Below, in pieces: positions 1 through 11,528 of a stretch of 64,000 nucleotides of DNA; within the stretch, counting starts at the first letter, position 1, and each line of letters begins with the position of its first letter. The DNA comes from Alnus glutinosa (taxonomy: Eukaryota; Streptophyta; Magnoliopsida; Fagales; Betulaceae): the NCBI RefSeq assembly GCF_958979055.1, contig NC_084886.1, positions 2,747,001 to 2,811,000 on the forward strand, written 5' to 3'. The position numbers and the translations under genes were made by a program. The notes under the pieces were generated by a model, which did no database searches, had not been told where the DNA came from, and saw nothing but the letters and a program-made list of their open reading frames with translations.

Positions 1-182
1 AAATATGTTATGTCAGCTGTTTTTCTTTTTTTCTTTTTTTTTTTCTTTTTTATCATTTTTTAAAATGTGTCCCTTTTCACTTTGTTTTTCTCTTCTCATT
101 TTTAGGACGATTACTTAAAATCAATAAAAAAAATTAATATTTACTTAAAATTAAAAAAATATTTAAAGAATTTAGTGTAAGA

Positions 183-385
183 TGGCTCAAGTGGTAAAGA
201 TTTTAGTCTTTATGGTAGTTTCATTATGTCTAAGATTCGAATCCCTTTAAATGCAAAAAAAATTTTGGGGTCAGTCAAAGTATTACCCGATTCGTAAGAA
301 GATGGCGCTTTACATAGGTCCGAGGTTTACCTGACAATAATGGATACACGAAATGACCATGTCTTGAACGAGTTCCTCATCTAAA
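183..385 (+). repeat. tRNA-like SINE candidate (copy A)
   Basis: The sequence starts with a Pol III A-box-like motif, TGGCTCAAGTGGT (from 183), and has a B-box-like motif, GATTCGAATCC (234-244), at roughly tRNA spacing. That is the layout of a tRNA-derived plant SINE head. A conserved body follows (TTTACCTGACAATAAT and onward). The same unit is at 23537-23738 in the duplicated block. No cloverleaf, poly-A tail or target-site duplication was seen, so the family is not assigned and this is not called a tRNA gene. Confidence 0.5.
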
Positions 386-1363
386 CAAAAAAATTATCAG
401 TTTAAAATAACAAAAGTAGATGTTTTAAGTAAAATTTGGTTAAAATTTATAGAAGATATTAGAAATGCTCTAAAAGGACAGTTTCAGCCCTTTGATTTTT
501 TTTTTTTGGCCTCCTCTCTTGTTTTGTAGTGCCGCGAGGAAGAGAGAATTATGAGAAATTTCGCGCTAGTTTGGGTGTTCATTTTTTTTTTTTTAATGGT
601 TATGTATTATTTTTAAAATTGTAAATATCGAAAATAAAAATAAAAAATTTGAAGATTGTTTTGATGGTTTAGATAAAATAAAATAAATTTGAGGATATAT
701 GTTTAGGAAGGTGATTTAAATTGAATATAATTGTCAAAAAAGTAAAACTAGAATCGAAAATAAAATAATAATAAAAATAAAGTACTTCAAAAACCTAAAA
801 TAGAAAAAGTAAAATTAAATTAAACTAAGTTAAAAAATAAAAATATAATGGGTAGTTTTCGAACCACCCATGTCTAATTCAGGGTTGGCTGATCTAGTGC
901 TTGAAGCCATCCCCTGCCGTTATTTGGGGTGGCTCGACTACCCATAAAAAATGCTTTGCCACCCCCATACACAGGGTAGTCCGACCATCACTCCTAGACA
1001 CTTGGGGGTGGTTCCGGTAACTCCTGTGTTTGGATGTTTTATTAGAATGTCATGTAGCTTTTTGTATCCAAAAAGTATGTGCTTTTTTTAATTGTCATGA
1101 CAAAGTTTGAAGAAATTTTATTAAAAATGAATTCACTCTTCTAATTTTGTCTTTTGTCTTTTGAATATTTTTTATTTTTTATTTTTTAAAAAAATGTACA
1201 AAAAGACCCGTAACAATTTTAGATATTGGGTTGAAGAAAGTTCTTCCAAAGCAATTAAAAATAACAATAAAAAATCTTTGTCCAATTGCAAATGGATACA
1301 ACTACAAACACTGGTAGACAATCTAACGCAATCCAAACATTTTGGTTCAACCAATAAAGAAAA
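386..1363. other. AT-rich non-coding stretch of unit A
   Basis: No supported gene. The stretch is mostly A/T-rich, with a patch at about 850-1020 rich in 'ggggtggc' and 'ccacccc' motifs. Similar GC patches occur inside the MULE-type elements further right, so this is probably old transposon sequence. It is shared with 23739-24717. Confidence 0.5.
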
Positions 1364-1569
1364 TGGTTAAATACGTTTTTAGTACATGGGTTTTGAAAAT
1401 TTTATTTTTTGGTACCTGAGTTTTAATTCATATCACAGATGGTACTTCAGTTTTTGAAAAAGACCAAATTAGTACCTCAGTCAAGTTTTCTGTCTAAAAA
1501 CTAACGGATCGCTAGGTGTCAACCCCTTAACACGTGTTTTAGTATAAAAAATAAAAAATCTTTAAAAAT
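1364..1569 (+). mobile_element. MULE-type element, left half only
   Basis: The sequence starts 'tggttaaatacgtttttag' after 'taaagaaaa', exactly like the complete element at 24718-25171. It breaks off in the middle and joins directly to 'aggatttgggggg'. The right inverted repeat and second target-site copy are absent, so this copy was truncated by deletion. Confidence 0.75.
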
Positions 1570-1686
1570 TAGGATTTGGGGGGCATGGCTTATATCCGCC
1601 TGCCCCAAATTTGTCATTGTCTGCATCCACATATACACTTCTAAATTAGATATTATCTACAATACTTTTAGAAGCCTTAGTAGTTA

Positions 1687-1961
1687 CAGATGTACAAACG
1701 GTTATAACCTGCGGTTATTGGCTAAAACCGCTAACCTCTTAGGCAGTTATTACATTTTACCAACCGCAACTGCTAACCGCCTAGGCGAAGGAGGTTATTT
1801 TTATAACCGCCAGTTAGAAATTATTGTGTTTATAACCAGCAACTTTAAAACAGCTTTTCAATTAGGGTTGGGCTGGTTTTTATGGAGATTTTAATTTTTT
1901 CAAAAAAGTAGCGGTCAGCAGTTATAATTTATAAAGCAGTTATAACTCCGTTTGTACACTT
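1687..1961. mobile_element. hAT-like MITE candidate (copy A)
   Basis: Ends are near-inverted: 'cagatgtacaaacggttata' on the left against 'ttataactccgtttgtaca' on the right. The interior is rich in 'aaccgc' and 'gcggtt' motifs. A diverged copy is at 36805-37085, so it pre-dates the segmental duplication. The target-site duplication is not clear. Confidence 0.5.
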
Positions 1962-2094
1962 CTACTCCGCGCCCATATATATTTTATTATTTTTAAGTAA
2001 TTAACCCTAAAGAAAAAGTTGAGACCATCTCGGTTTATTTTGAGAGAAAGACGCGTTTCGCGTTTTTGGCAAGTTGGGGTTTGTATGCATTTAG

Positions 2095-4096
2095 GGGAGC
2101 TGTTCAGTTGGAACTTCGTTGTCACCAAAGAATCGATGGAATCTCCGTGGATCCTGATCCGGATTGGAAGTTTGATTCTCTATTATCAGAGCTTAATTCA
2201 TTGGAAACGAAGCTCAACACCTCTGCAAAAGTTCCTGCGCCTTTTATCAAAGCAAGACCACGGTATCACGTTTTTCATATATGCTATATACCCAATGCGT
2301 TTAAATGGGTAGTTTGAATTTTTTTTATGAGAACATATATTTTGATTGTTTTTGCTAATCTGAGATTTTTTCATCTTCAACTCTGTTTAGAGATTTCTCA
2401 AATGAAAAAAGTGCTAATACAAGTCGTAGGCCTTTTGTAATGGGCGTGTCCGAGGATGAGATGGAGGACACTGAAAGCAAGGTTGAGGAGGATCAAAGTC
2501 TAGTGGCTGCAAAACGGTTCAATTGTGATAAAATTTATTTGAGGTGCCAAATTGTCTTCCATTTCACACGGGCAACTATATTTGACAATGTAAAATGTTT
2601 TTTACGGGATGCTTGTCGGACAATCTTGTTTTCAATTACAGATGTCTAAGCATTCCAATGTAGGACATTGATGTTTTGCTGCAAATATTCAATGATAATG
2701 TTTGTATTCATTTTTACCTTTCATCAACAGTGATGATTCTGATTATGAGTCGGATCTTGAATTCCAATCCTACTTGGTGGGTGAAGTGGGATCAGTAGAA
2801 GGTGCTTTGTGTGAGTTAACCCATGAACATGAACTTGATGTTAAGGTATGTTGCTATTTAGATTTGATATTGTTTGTTATGTTTTCCACTAGATAGAGCC
2901 TTAACATATTTACAGAATCTTTATAGGTATGTGACTTGAAAATTAGGATCCTTTCATTCCCACATCCATAGAGTTATTTTTAGAATCTACTACTACTGCT
3001 GCTACTTCTAGTACTTACTATTACCAAATATTTATGGAGGTAAGATATCTGGGATTTTTCCTTTTAATATATATATAAATCATTCTCTGTTGAACCTGGA
3101 CGTAGAATGATTTATGTGTTATCTTTTGTTGTTTACTTTCCTTTTTGAATTTTGAGTTGTTATAGTTTGATTTATGTCTGGTTGTGTGACTCATTAATCA
3201 TTTTTTCTTGGTGCATAAAAATACTGTGGATTGACTAACAGGAGGAAATTAGAAACAGAATTTCTGCATTAGAGACAGATTTGATGGGTCAAAGTGAAAA
3301 GTCCAGTTCTGCACTCACTCGGGTTGAGAGATGTAGAGAAGCATGATGGGAAATGGATAGGAAACTTGATACTCACTACCAACGCAAGATGTAAGACCAT
3401 TTGCTATTTCTTTATATGGCATTCTTTATTCTAAAGACGTGGTTGCTATTTTGGAATATCCTAGTTTCTATGTTTGTGTCTTTCGGCTACCTTTGCCTGC
3501 TATGTCTAAATCCCTAAACTTATATAATAGACCTATTATGTAGCATGACCTTTCTAGTTGCTGATGTTTCATCCCTAATATGAATTTTCTTTTCTCATAG
3601 ACTTAATACTGTTTGTCTCTGTAGAATATAATAAAGAATAACATATGAGGGATGGAGGGAGGGCTGTAATTAATAGGAATTAAAAATGAACAGGTGACTG
3701 AAAACGTTTCATTGATAAGTTTATTAGAGTTCTTTGATGCTTGGCAAGATTCTCAGATCCGTGGAAATGTGAATCTAAGAAATATATTTGGAAGATTAAT
3801 TTCATGTTGTTTCATAAGATCTACAATAAGTGTATTTATTTTTTTTTGCGAAAATAAATGAGGAGTTTGGTATATAAATTGAGCAAAGTCATTTGTTTTA
3901 CCATCGTCAAAATATGACATTTAAGGATGCAAACTTTGTTTTGGCATCCATTGCTGCCTCATGCTGGAGCATGATTGAATTTGTTTTAATGTTCATATGT
4001 TCATTAGTCTTGAAATCTAAATTGCATTGTGAATTTATTTTTATCGTTCTCTAGGTAGTGTAATGGATGCTATTTTTCCCCTTTCATATTCTTCCT

Positions 4097-4127
<31 letters not shown>

Positions 4128-5628
4128 GGGGGAGTATGGGTCAAAACCAATTAAAAATCCCAGAAACAGTTTTTGACATTTCCTTACAACCATTGTAGTG
4201 CAGAAGCACTTGATAATCACTTGACTGCTGTCCAGCGGGACCATGAATTGAGATCGCAGATAGAAGAAAGGAAAATAAGAAGTGATGCAGCTTATGAAGA
4301 AGCCAAAAGAAAGGAAAAGGCTTTTCAAGAAGAAAAACTACGCCAAGAAAAAGCTAAAGTGGAATCTGAGGTTTGTTGACTTGACCTTTCAGTTCTTAGC
4401 TGTTTTCCTGGCAGAATTTTTGTTAATTTGCAAGCTTCCTTTGTTCATGATATTCTGATAGATATCTTTTGATATGCTTTGTTGAGTTATCTTGTAAGTT
4501 CTTGGATTATGAGCAAACTGGAACTCCACTGGCTTTTGAAATGCCACTTTTGTTCTTTGGGGCTTTCATTTTTCAATTTTATGCTAACACTTTTCTATTT
4601 AACTCTACAAGACAGTTATCATCAAATTTTCCAACACATGCTTTACTCTACATGCCTTTCAAATATATATATATTTTTTTCATTGCTACATTGTTTCAGA
4701 GTCCTATATTTCTGTGAGAAACCGCTACCTCTAACTGGTTTCTGATCACTTGCCCCCCACCCCCAATCTGGGGAATCCGATATAGTGTTGAAGTACTTCA
4801 GATACATCTACTCTATTGAGCTTTATCAGTAGTTAAAAAATGTTTTGAATTCAGGCAAGACTTAGAGCCGAGGAAGCAAAAAGAGCTGCTTTGGAAGCTG
4901 AGAGAAGAGAAGCAAAAGAAGCTGCAGAAAGGGAAGCTATTGCAACCTCTACTAGAGTTGCTGCTAGGGTGGCACAAGAAGAAGCTGCCGGGTGCCAAAT
5001 GGAAGCCAATTCTCAAACTTCAAATGAATCCAAAGGATTTGCATCTGATGCAGCAAAAAAATCGCAATCAGCAAGTACTATTTTTTCCTTTTTCTTTTTG
5101 TACTTGATGGATTTGTTATAACATGCTTTGCTCATGTGTTTAGTGACTTGATTCATTTAAGATTTTTGCTCTCATCTGAGATATTAATTGCAATGTGACG
5201 GTAGGTAATGTACTCAGCGCTGCAGAAAGTGCTCTAAATTTAGAACAGGGGAGACTACAGAAATTTAAAGAGATAGACGAAAGAAACCAGGCTTTGAGGT
5301 TGACTTACAATAAGGTATTGCTAGGCTCTACAGATATTAAGTTTTCAAATATTGGAATGTATGTTTTCCATAAGTTTATCGACGCCTGGATAGTGTTGTT
5401 TGTAGATTAGATTTCCAACTGTTAATCAGTTATTTTATTGAATTCGAAGTATGCAATATAATTCTATGAATATATAGGATCTCCTACAATTTTTTCTTTG
5501 GGGTATGTTGACCTGCTTCCTTTAGATAGTGAGTGACATGTTCTCGTTTTTTGTTAGGATTTCAGCAGCTATGAAAGACATAGTTCAAGGTTGATAAAAC
5601 AAATAAGTGGGACAAAAGAGATTGTCAG
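2095..5628 (+). pseudogene. GLE1: GLE1 pseudogene, 5' half (exons 2-9)
   Basis: A partial copy of the intact GLE1 gene at 37582-46666, keeping the counterparts of exons 2 to 9 (residues 2 to about 389) and their introns. Four defects are visible. First, about 350 bp holding exon 1, which carries the A and T of the split ATG, is gone: 'ttggcaag' joins straight to 'ttggggtttgtatgc'. Second, the acceptor before exon 4 reads 'tttcat' where the intact copy reads 'tttcag'; an alternative 'aacag' 6 bases on could keep frame. Third, exon 5 has an in-frame TGA at 3344-3346 where the intact gene has AGA. Fourth, nothing after exon 9 is present, so the whole C-terminal GLE1 domain is missing. Exon sequence is otherwise nearly identical, which suggests a fairly recent duplication. 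It cannot make a working export factor. Confidence 0.93.
4107..4132 (+). repeat. Poly-G tract (26 G) in GLE1 pseudogene intron
   Basis: An uninterrupted run of 26 G follows a run of T. It lies about 85 bases upstream of the exon 6 acceptor. The intact copy has the same feature at 40121-40151. Confidence 0.95.
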
Positions 5629-5725
5629 GTGAGGTGGATTTGAGTTTCATTGAGTCCAGCCAAACATTTCGTAATCAATAGACTTTGGTTTTCCTATATT
5701 ATCTACATTACTGTACCTGAATTCT

Positions 5726-5726
<1 letters not shown>

Positions 5727-5764
<38 letters not shown>
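5727..5764 (+). repeat. Poly-T tract (38 T)
   Basis: A T homopolymer near the right end of unit A. Unit B has only a short interrupted T-run at the equivalent place. Confidence 0.95.
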
Positions 5765-5766
<2 letters not shown>

Positions 5767-6066
5767 CCTTCAATTGGTAAGTTACACCCAATGGTTCTTG
5801 AACCCACTATTTCACCCTCCAGCCCATTTTTATTGGGGGAGTACGTATTTTTTTTTGAGCTAGATCTCATTGACTAGTACGGCCTAAATTATATTATCAT
5901 GATAAGTATGCAAATGGCATCAATTTTTGACCTTCATACTAGCCAAGGAAAATGTTTGGGGTACTAAAACGTATCAGAAACAACACTTTTATCTCACTTT
6001 ACTAATAAGACCCCTAATTAAAACAATAAATAAATAAGTCTAACGGCTAATTGGTAGTGTCACATC

Positions 6067-7668
6067 AATAAAATTGAGCATTTCTTGGAGATACTGGATT
6101 TTTTGGAGATGCAAGGGGGGGTCTCTTCCAGCTAGATATTTGGGAATGCCCTTAATCACAAAAAGCCTTTCTGCTGTGAATTGTGATTGCTTACTTTGTC
6201 GGATGGCAGCAATGATGGATTCTTGGTTAGCTAAACATCTTTCCTTTGTTGGAAGATTATAGCTTATTACCTCAATCCTGTTTAGCCTTCAGGTCTTTTG
6301 GACCAAGATATTTATTCTTCCTAAGAAGATAATTCGGCTTTTGGAGCAAAAATTCAATAGGTGTTTGTGGAATGGAAATGATGAGAAGACTCGTGCTAAA
6401 GTTGCTTAGGAGAGTATTTGTGTGCCTAAGAAGGAGGGTGGCCTCGTGATTAAACGGTTGGTTGTTTGGAACATTGTTTCCATGCTCAATCACACTTGGA
6501 ATCTCTTTTCTTGGGCAGGCTCACTTTGGGTAGCTTGGATTCATTATAATAGATTAAAAGGGCAAAGTTTTTGGGAGGTGTTCATTCCCTATAACTCCCC
6601 TTGGAGTTGGAAAAAGCTCCTAAATCTTTGGAATGTTGCTAACAAATCCTCAAATTCAAGGTTCGAGATGATAGTAGCATATTCCTATAGCATGACATTT
6701 GGCATCCAGCAGGTTGCTTGATAGATATCTATGAGCACAGAGTAGTATATGATGCAGGTCCCTCCATTGGTCCTAAGCTCTCTTCTATTATTAGAAAGGA
6801 GATTGGTTTTGGCCCCATGCTAGATTAGAGGCCATTGTAGAGATCAAAAGTAAGTTGCCTGATATTGAGATTGGAGAGGCTGATCAACTGGTTTGGGATT
6901 CAAAAAGTGGTGTGTTCTCAAGTGCTGATCCTTGGGAAAAGCTTAGGGAGAAGAAACCGGTGGTGGAATGGCATAATGTTATCTGGTTTTTTGGTGCTAT
7001 TCCTAGACATGCTTTCTTTCTCTGGCTTGCATTTAATGATGCTATCGTGACTAGGAAGCATATGTGCAAATGGGGCTATAGTGGAGACAGTGTGTGTCTC
7101 TTCTGTCGTGCAAGGCAGGAGAATAGATAACATTTGTTCTTTGAGTGTAGCTTGAGTAGGAGAATCTGGCAGTCTTTGATGTCAGATTGTGGGCTGGCTG
7201 ATCCTTCGTTAAACTAGAACACAATTGTTCATTGGAGTTTGCAGAATATGAAAGGTACAAACTTGCAAGCTACTACTAGAAGATTATGCTTTGCTGCAGC
7301 AATCTACAACCTGTGGTTACATTGGAATTCCATGCTCCATGGCCGATCCCCCAAATCTGAAGGAGGGATTCTGTCAAAGATTAGATAGGAGTAAAGTGTG
7401 ACTGCTAGTAAAGTTTCCCTCTAAGTAGTTCGGTTTTTTTTTTCTTTTGGAAGGGGTTGGTTTTTGGTGTTAAACGCTAGTTCTGTGTTTTTCTAGCTTT
7501 GGTTTGCCAAGGGTTTTGTTGTTTTCTTTTCTGGGATTGTGCCTCTTTTTGAGGTTGTAGTTCTGGTTCTAGTTGGAATTGTGATTCCAGTGTTAATTGG
7601 AGTGTTGTTTTGATTGGATTTGGTTAATGAAGTTTTAATTCATCCAAAAAAAAATAAAATTGAGCATT
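6067..7668 (+). mobile_element. 5'-truncated LINE (L1-type) with target-site duplication
   Basis: The 16-bp word aataaaattgagcatt occurs at 6067-6082 and again at 7653-7668, bracketing an insert that ends in an A-rich tail (catcc then A's). These are hallmarks of target-primed LINE insertion. The insert (6083-7652) encodes the end of ORF2 in broken frames. The region after the reverse transcriptase is visible (LPARYLGMPLITKSL, then LLEQKFNRCLWNG), followed by a zf-RVT-like end (PRHAFFLWLAFND, CLFC). Endonuclease and polymerase catalytic parts are missing. In-frame stops occur, for example just after 'FVGRL' and before 'ESICVPKKEGG'. Dead on arrival or decayed; it is not a host gene. Confidence 0.92.
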
Positions 7669-8625
7669 ATTTTGAGTATTACAGCTTTTATTGCAAACTG
7701 ACACAGCAATCGACATGGTATTGACACGTTTATCACAATCAAATTTAACCTTTTAGTAATTAATGTGGTAAGTGTCACGTAAATTACCATATAATTTTAT
7801 AACGAATTATTATTATTATCACGTAACTTTTTATTGATAAAGTTGTAGTGTTATCTCTAATTCCCTGGTAGCACTCTTACAACTAACAATTGTGAAACTA
7901 TGAAATTTATATTAATCCAATTAGAATTTCATGATTTAATTTAGTACGGAAGCCAAACGTCAATGTTTACAATGTAATGAAACTAATTACCCCTAAAAAT
8001 TGTCGTTCAACCGTAGGGTATGGCTTCGCGTAAATGTTATCTTTCACAAAGTGCGTGTGGTACTCCAAACGACAGTTCATGTAATATGAAAATTGTCGTT
8101 TTAATCCTCCCTATAAATCTTTTCTTCCCCTCCAAGATTACTCTGTTAAATAACCTTTGAGGCCGTGGACTGTCTATCGTTCTCAAACTTTCACCTGCTC
8201 TAAGCATCGATCTGTCGGGTACTCTCCAATTCCTTGTGATTATTTCCTCAACACTTTCAATACAGCATTCAAATTCTGTAAACTTCTCCGATTGTTTGAT
8301 CGCTGAGAAAAAGGAAAGCACAAGAAAGAAAGAAAAAAATTTGCGTTCTTCATCACAATTTCTTTTGCTTGTTCGGTTTCTGAGCAACCAAACGCACCGT
8401 TACGTGTACCTGATTTCTAATTCCTAGTTGAGCGTCGAAAGCGTGAAATTAGGGGCCTATCTGTTTGATTTTCGTTTCTTTTTTTTTAAAAAAAAATACT
8501 CATTTCCTTTTCAGTTAATTATATTACGTTTGTGCTTAAACCCTAGCTCTGGTATTTTACTGTGTATTAATTTCTATCAGCGGTTTATCTTTCTTGGATG
8601 AGTAGGTTCGTTTGTTGAATTGAAG
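7669..8625 (+). promoter_or_regulatory. Upstream region and probable 5' UTR of PBB
   Basis: No coding signal was found. Bases 7669-8030 are AT-rich and continue the sequence split by the LINE. From about 8100 the composition changes to the C/T-rich style of a plant 5' UTR, leading to the ATG at 8626. A transcription start could not be fixed. Short antisense ORFs here show no recognisable protein. Confidence 0.45.
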
Positions 8626-11528
8626 ATGTCTCAGGCAGCTGTGGACGTTCCTCCTAAGGGTGGATATAGTTTCGATTTGTGCAGACGGACTGATATGCTT
8701 TCTAAGAAAGGCGTTCTGCTGCCTTCTTTTCGCAAGACCGGAACAACCATCGTCGGTCTAATTTTTCAGGTATATGTGTATCGTTGGCAAGCTTAGTATT
8801 TGGCTTTTCAGAAATCAATTTGTTTATTGCCTTATCAATTCTAGATGCACGCTACTATTAGGAAGGAAGATAAGAATTATCAAAATTTATGCGATACATT
8901 GGTTGTGGTTTTAACTTTTAAGCTATAATTGATGCGGGCCTTATATGCTCATATGGGTTACAGACTAGAAACCGCAATTGATTAAATAACACCTATGCGC
9001 AAATGTGGATACTGTGTAGATTTTCAAATGCTGCATTATATACTCCCATTTCGCATTTCCTAGTGAGTTCATTAGTATGCTTGGATCTTTGATTCTTTTG
9101 AAACTACATTTTATGAATTTGTTTGCAAGCCTCCGATGCACTAATGAACTTTAGCACTGATTCCCAATTCTGTTATCCCGGTTACAGTTTGAACTCATTA
9201 CTTTTGGTTCTGATACCATGTTAAATCACCATTTGTTCCAAAAGCTTAAGCTAATATGAAGAAAGAAATTTAATCATTTAATCAATATTTTAACAGGAAG
9301 TGTAATTGTGCCTGTTTTTATCTAGTATTCTTTTGCGGTGAAATTATTAGTATGACTTTTATACTGGTCCTTGAATTTTTTTTCTTTTTGGAATTACCCG
9401 TATTTCCTGTGGAGTTCAAGTTCCTTTCAGCTTTTAATATAATTTTCTCAATTTATCCTCAGGATGGTGTTATTCTAGGGGCAGACAAGAGGCACCGAAG
9501 GACCCATAGTTTGTGATAAGAACTGTGAGAAAATTCATTACATGGCACCTAATATTTATTGCTGTGGAGCAGGAACTGCTGCTGATACAGAGGCTGTAAC
9601 AGGTATTTTTTTAGTAGTGTTCCTTAAGAAAATCCGTCATGTAGTTGTTTATGATGCTTCTACTACTAACTCATATCCAACTACGTCTTTTCAATTTTTA
9701 TAGTTATTTAATATTCTTTTTGCAGGATGGTGGTCTTTATAGGCATGGTCAATTCACAACTGCAGCTGCATCGGTATCACACTGGTCGAGAATCGAGGGT
9801 CGTCACAGCTCTTACACTTTTGAAATCTCACCTTTTCAAGTAAGCTCATTTTCTGTCAATTTTGTCCCTTGCAATGTACTCTACGTGTTAGTGTTAGTCG
9901 ATGATGATGACTTAAATGAGGCCTTACTGCTTGGTTACTTGTTCAGATACCAAGGTTATGTTCAAGCTGCTTTGGTGCTTGGTGGCGTTGATGCTACTGG
10001 TCCACATTTGCACACTGTGAGTTGGGTTCCATTTACGAACACCTGACCTTATATTTTTTTCTTGTTACATGATACTGACTTTCAGTTCTTGAATTGATTT
10101 CATTGGACAGATCTACCCTCATGGATCGACAGACAGTTTGCCATTTGCAACAATGGGTTCTGGTTCCCTTGCTGCAATGGCTGTTTTTGAATCAAAGTAC
10201 CGTGAAGGGCTGACGGTAAGCTACTCTCTAGTATATGATTGGAGGTGCTATTAACTTGAACTTTACTCTATCTAACTCTCTGCAGAGTTAAGTGGAAGAA
10301 TTATTTTTTCTTTTTCTTTTTTGTCATCACCAAATCAAACTACTTGACTTAGTCGACTTTGGGAAATATCCTTCTAATTCGGTTGTAGTTTTGCTTTAAG
10401 AAATGAAGCTCATAGTTCTGAGAACCAGGTGCTGTTCATTTGTTACTGGGAGATGATATATTTGTGTGTTCCATGGTTAATGATTTTCTAATTAACTTTT
10501 CTGCAGAGGGCAGAAGGAATAAATTTGGTGTGCGAGGCAATTTGCTCTGGTATTTTCAATGACTTGGGAAGTGGAAGCAATGTAGATATTTGTGTAATAA
10601 CTAAGGTTTGTGGTTCTTCAATTCATACCATTAAAGGACAAATTTCTTTTTGTGTGCATTTTTTTTTCATCTCTTAAATTTTGGCCTGCACCGGTAACTC
10701 ATTTTAATTATGCTCGCTGGTCTAGGGGCACAAAGAGTACTTGAGAAACCACCACATGCCAAATCCTCGCACCTATTTCCGTTCCCAAGGATTTTCATTT
10801 CCCAAGAAGACAGGTTAGTTGTTCTATCCTAACCGTTGCTACCTATCATTTGCCTTGTAGAAGTTAAATGACTTTCAGTTTATGCTCTTATATATTGTTG
10901 AACGATATATGGTAACTTTGAATAGTTTAAAATTTTAATTGGTTAGGGAAAATATCAACTATTAGTTATTTACGCTTTGTTTAGTTATGTTAAAGGAGAG
11001 AAGGGAAAATGTCGAATTTTCCTTGCTTGAGTGGAGGAAAGTTTTTAAAGTTTCTTTTGGGGCCACTATAATTTCCTTAACGCTTTAAAGATTATGACAC
11101 TTTGGTGTCTTCAGTTACATAATTATTTGATTTCAGATACTTTTACTTTGATGGACAAGATGAGAGAATGGTTTGCAACCATGGCAAGTGTAACTAATTG
11201 TTTCAAAGATTGCCAATTTGTTCCCCGAGTCCTAGTATATAGTTTTCACTCTGTTTATATTCAATTTTGTTTACAAAGATTGCCAATTTGTTCCCCGAGT
11301 CCTAGTATATAGTTTTCATTCTGTTTATATTCAATTTTCTTTAGTGGAGATGCATTAGGCGAGGCCATAAATAGTCTCTGTATTTTACATGCAAATTGAT
11401 GCATCCTTAGGATATTAACAGTATGGTACCATTGATTTTTCATGGTTGCAGAGGTTCTATTCACAAAGGTAACGCTATTGAAAGAGGTGGTGGAAGTGAT
11501 TGAAGGAGGAGATGCAATGGAAGAATGA
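8626..11528 (+). CDS. PBB: 20S proteasome subunit beta type-7 (beta-2, PBB), frameshift in exon 2
   Basis: This is the proteasome subunit with trypsin-like activity. Eight exons were read: 8626-8769, 9463-9602, 9743-9840 (border near 9838), 9947-10016, 10111-10215, 10507-10605, 10726-10813 and 11452-11528. Protein landmarks run in order: propeptide with RKTG, mature N-terminus [17 protein letters not shown] (catalytic Thr1, Asp17), [10 protein letters not shown] (Lys33), the [13 protein letters not shown] core, [26 protein letters not shown], and tail [13 protein letters not shown]. Exon 2 is 140 nt where phase requires 142. Two bases are missing just after GAD, near 9490-9495, so translation as written stops at TGA 9514-9516 after about 65 residues. 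The codon before the break also reads AAG where the family has Thr. All other exons stay open with GT-AG borders. It could be a recent pseudogene, a null allele or an assembly error; the near-perfect remainder favours the last two. Confidence 0.92.
11204..11343 (+). repeat. 70-bp tandem duplication in last PBB intron
   Basis: Two adjacent copies of a 70-base unit starting 'caaagattgccaatttgttc', at 11204-11273 and 11274-11343, with very few differences. They lie in the intron before the last exon, so they do not affect coding. Confidence 0.93.

Larger units (their letters stand above)
1..5946. repeat. Segmental duplication, left copy (unit A)
   Basis: This block matches 23362-41943 in the same order and orientation. 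Bases 1 to about 1569 match 23362 to about 24920. Bases about 1570-5946 match about 36690-41943, which includes the 5' half of GLE1. The right edge is sharp: both copies share the sequence through 'catactagccaa' and then diverge. The left edge is not visible because unit A already runs at base 1. Unit A lacks the 11.8 kb transposon nest of unit B, and its join falls inside a MULE element, so part of that difference is a deletion in unit A. Confidence 0.9.

Noticed and set aside
183-260. A functional tRNA gene
   Set aside because: A and B box motifs are present but I could not fold a cloverleaf, and the unit continues for 200 bases, as in a SINE.
8037-8387. 116-residue minus-strand ORF upstream of PBB
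   Set aside because: It lies in the probable PBB promoter and 5' UTR and has no recognisable domain.
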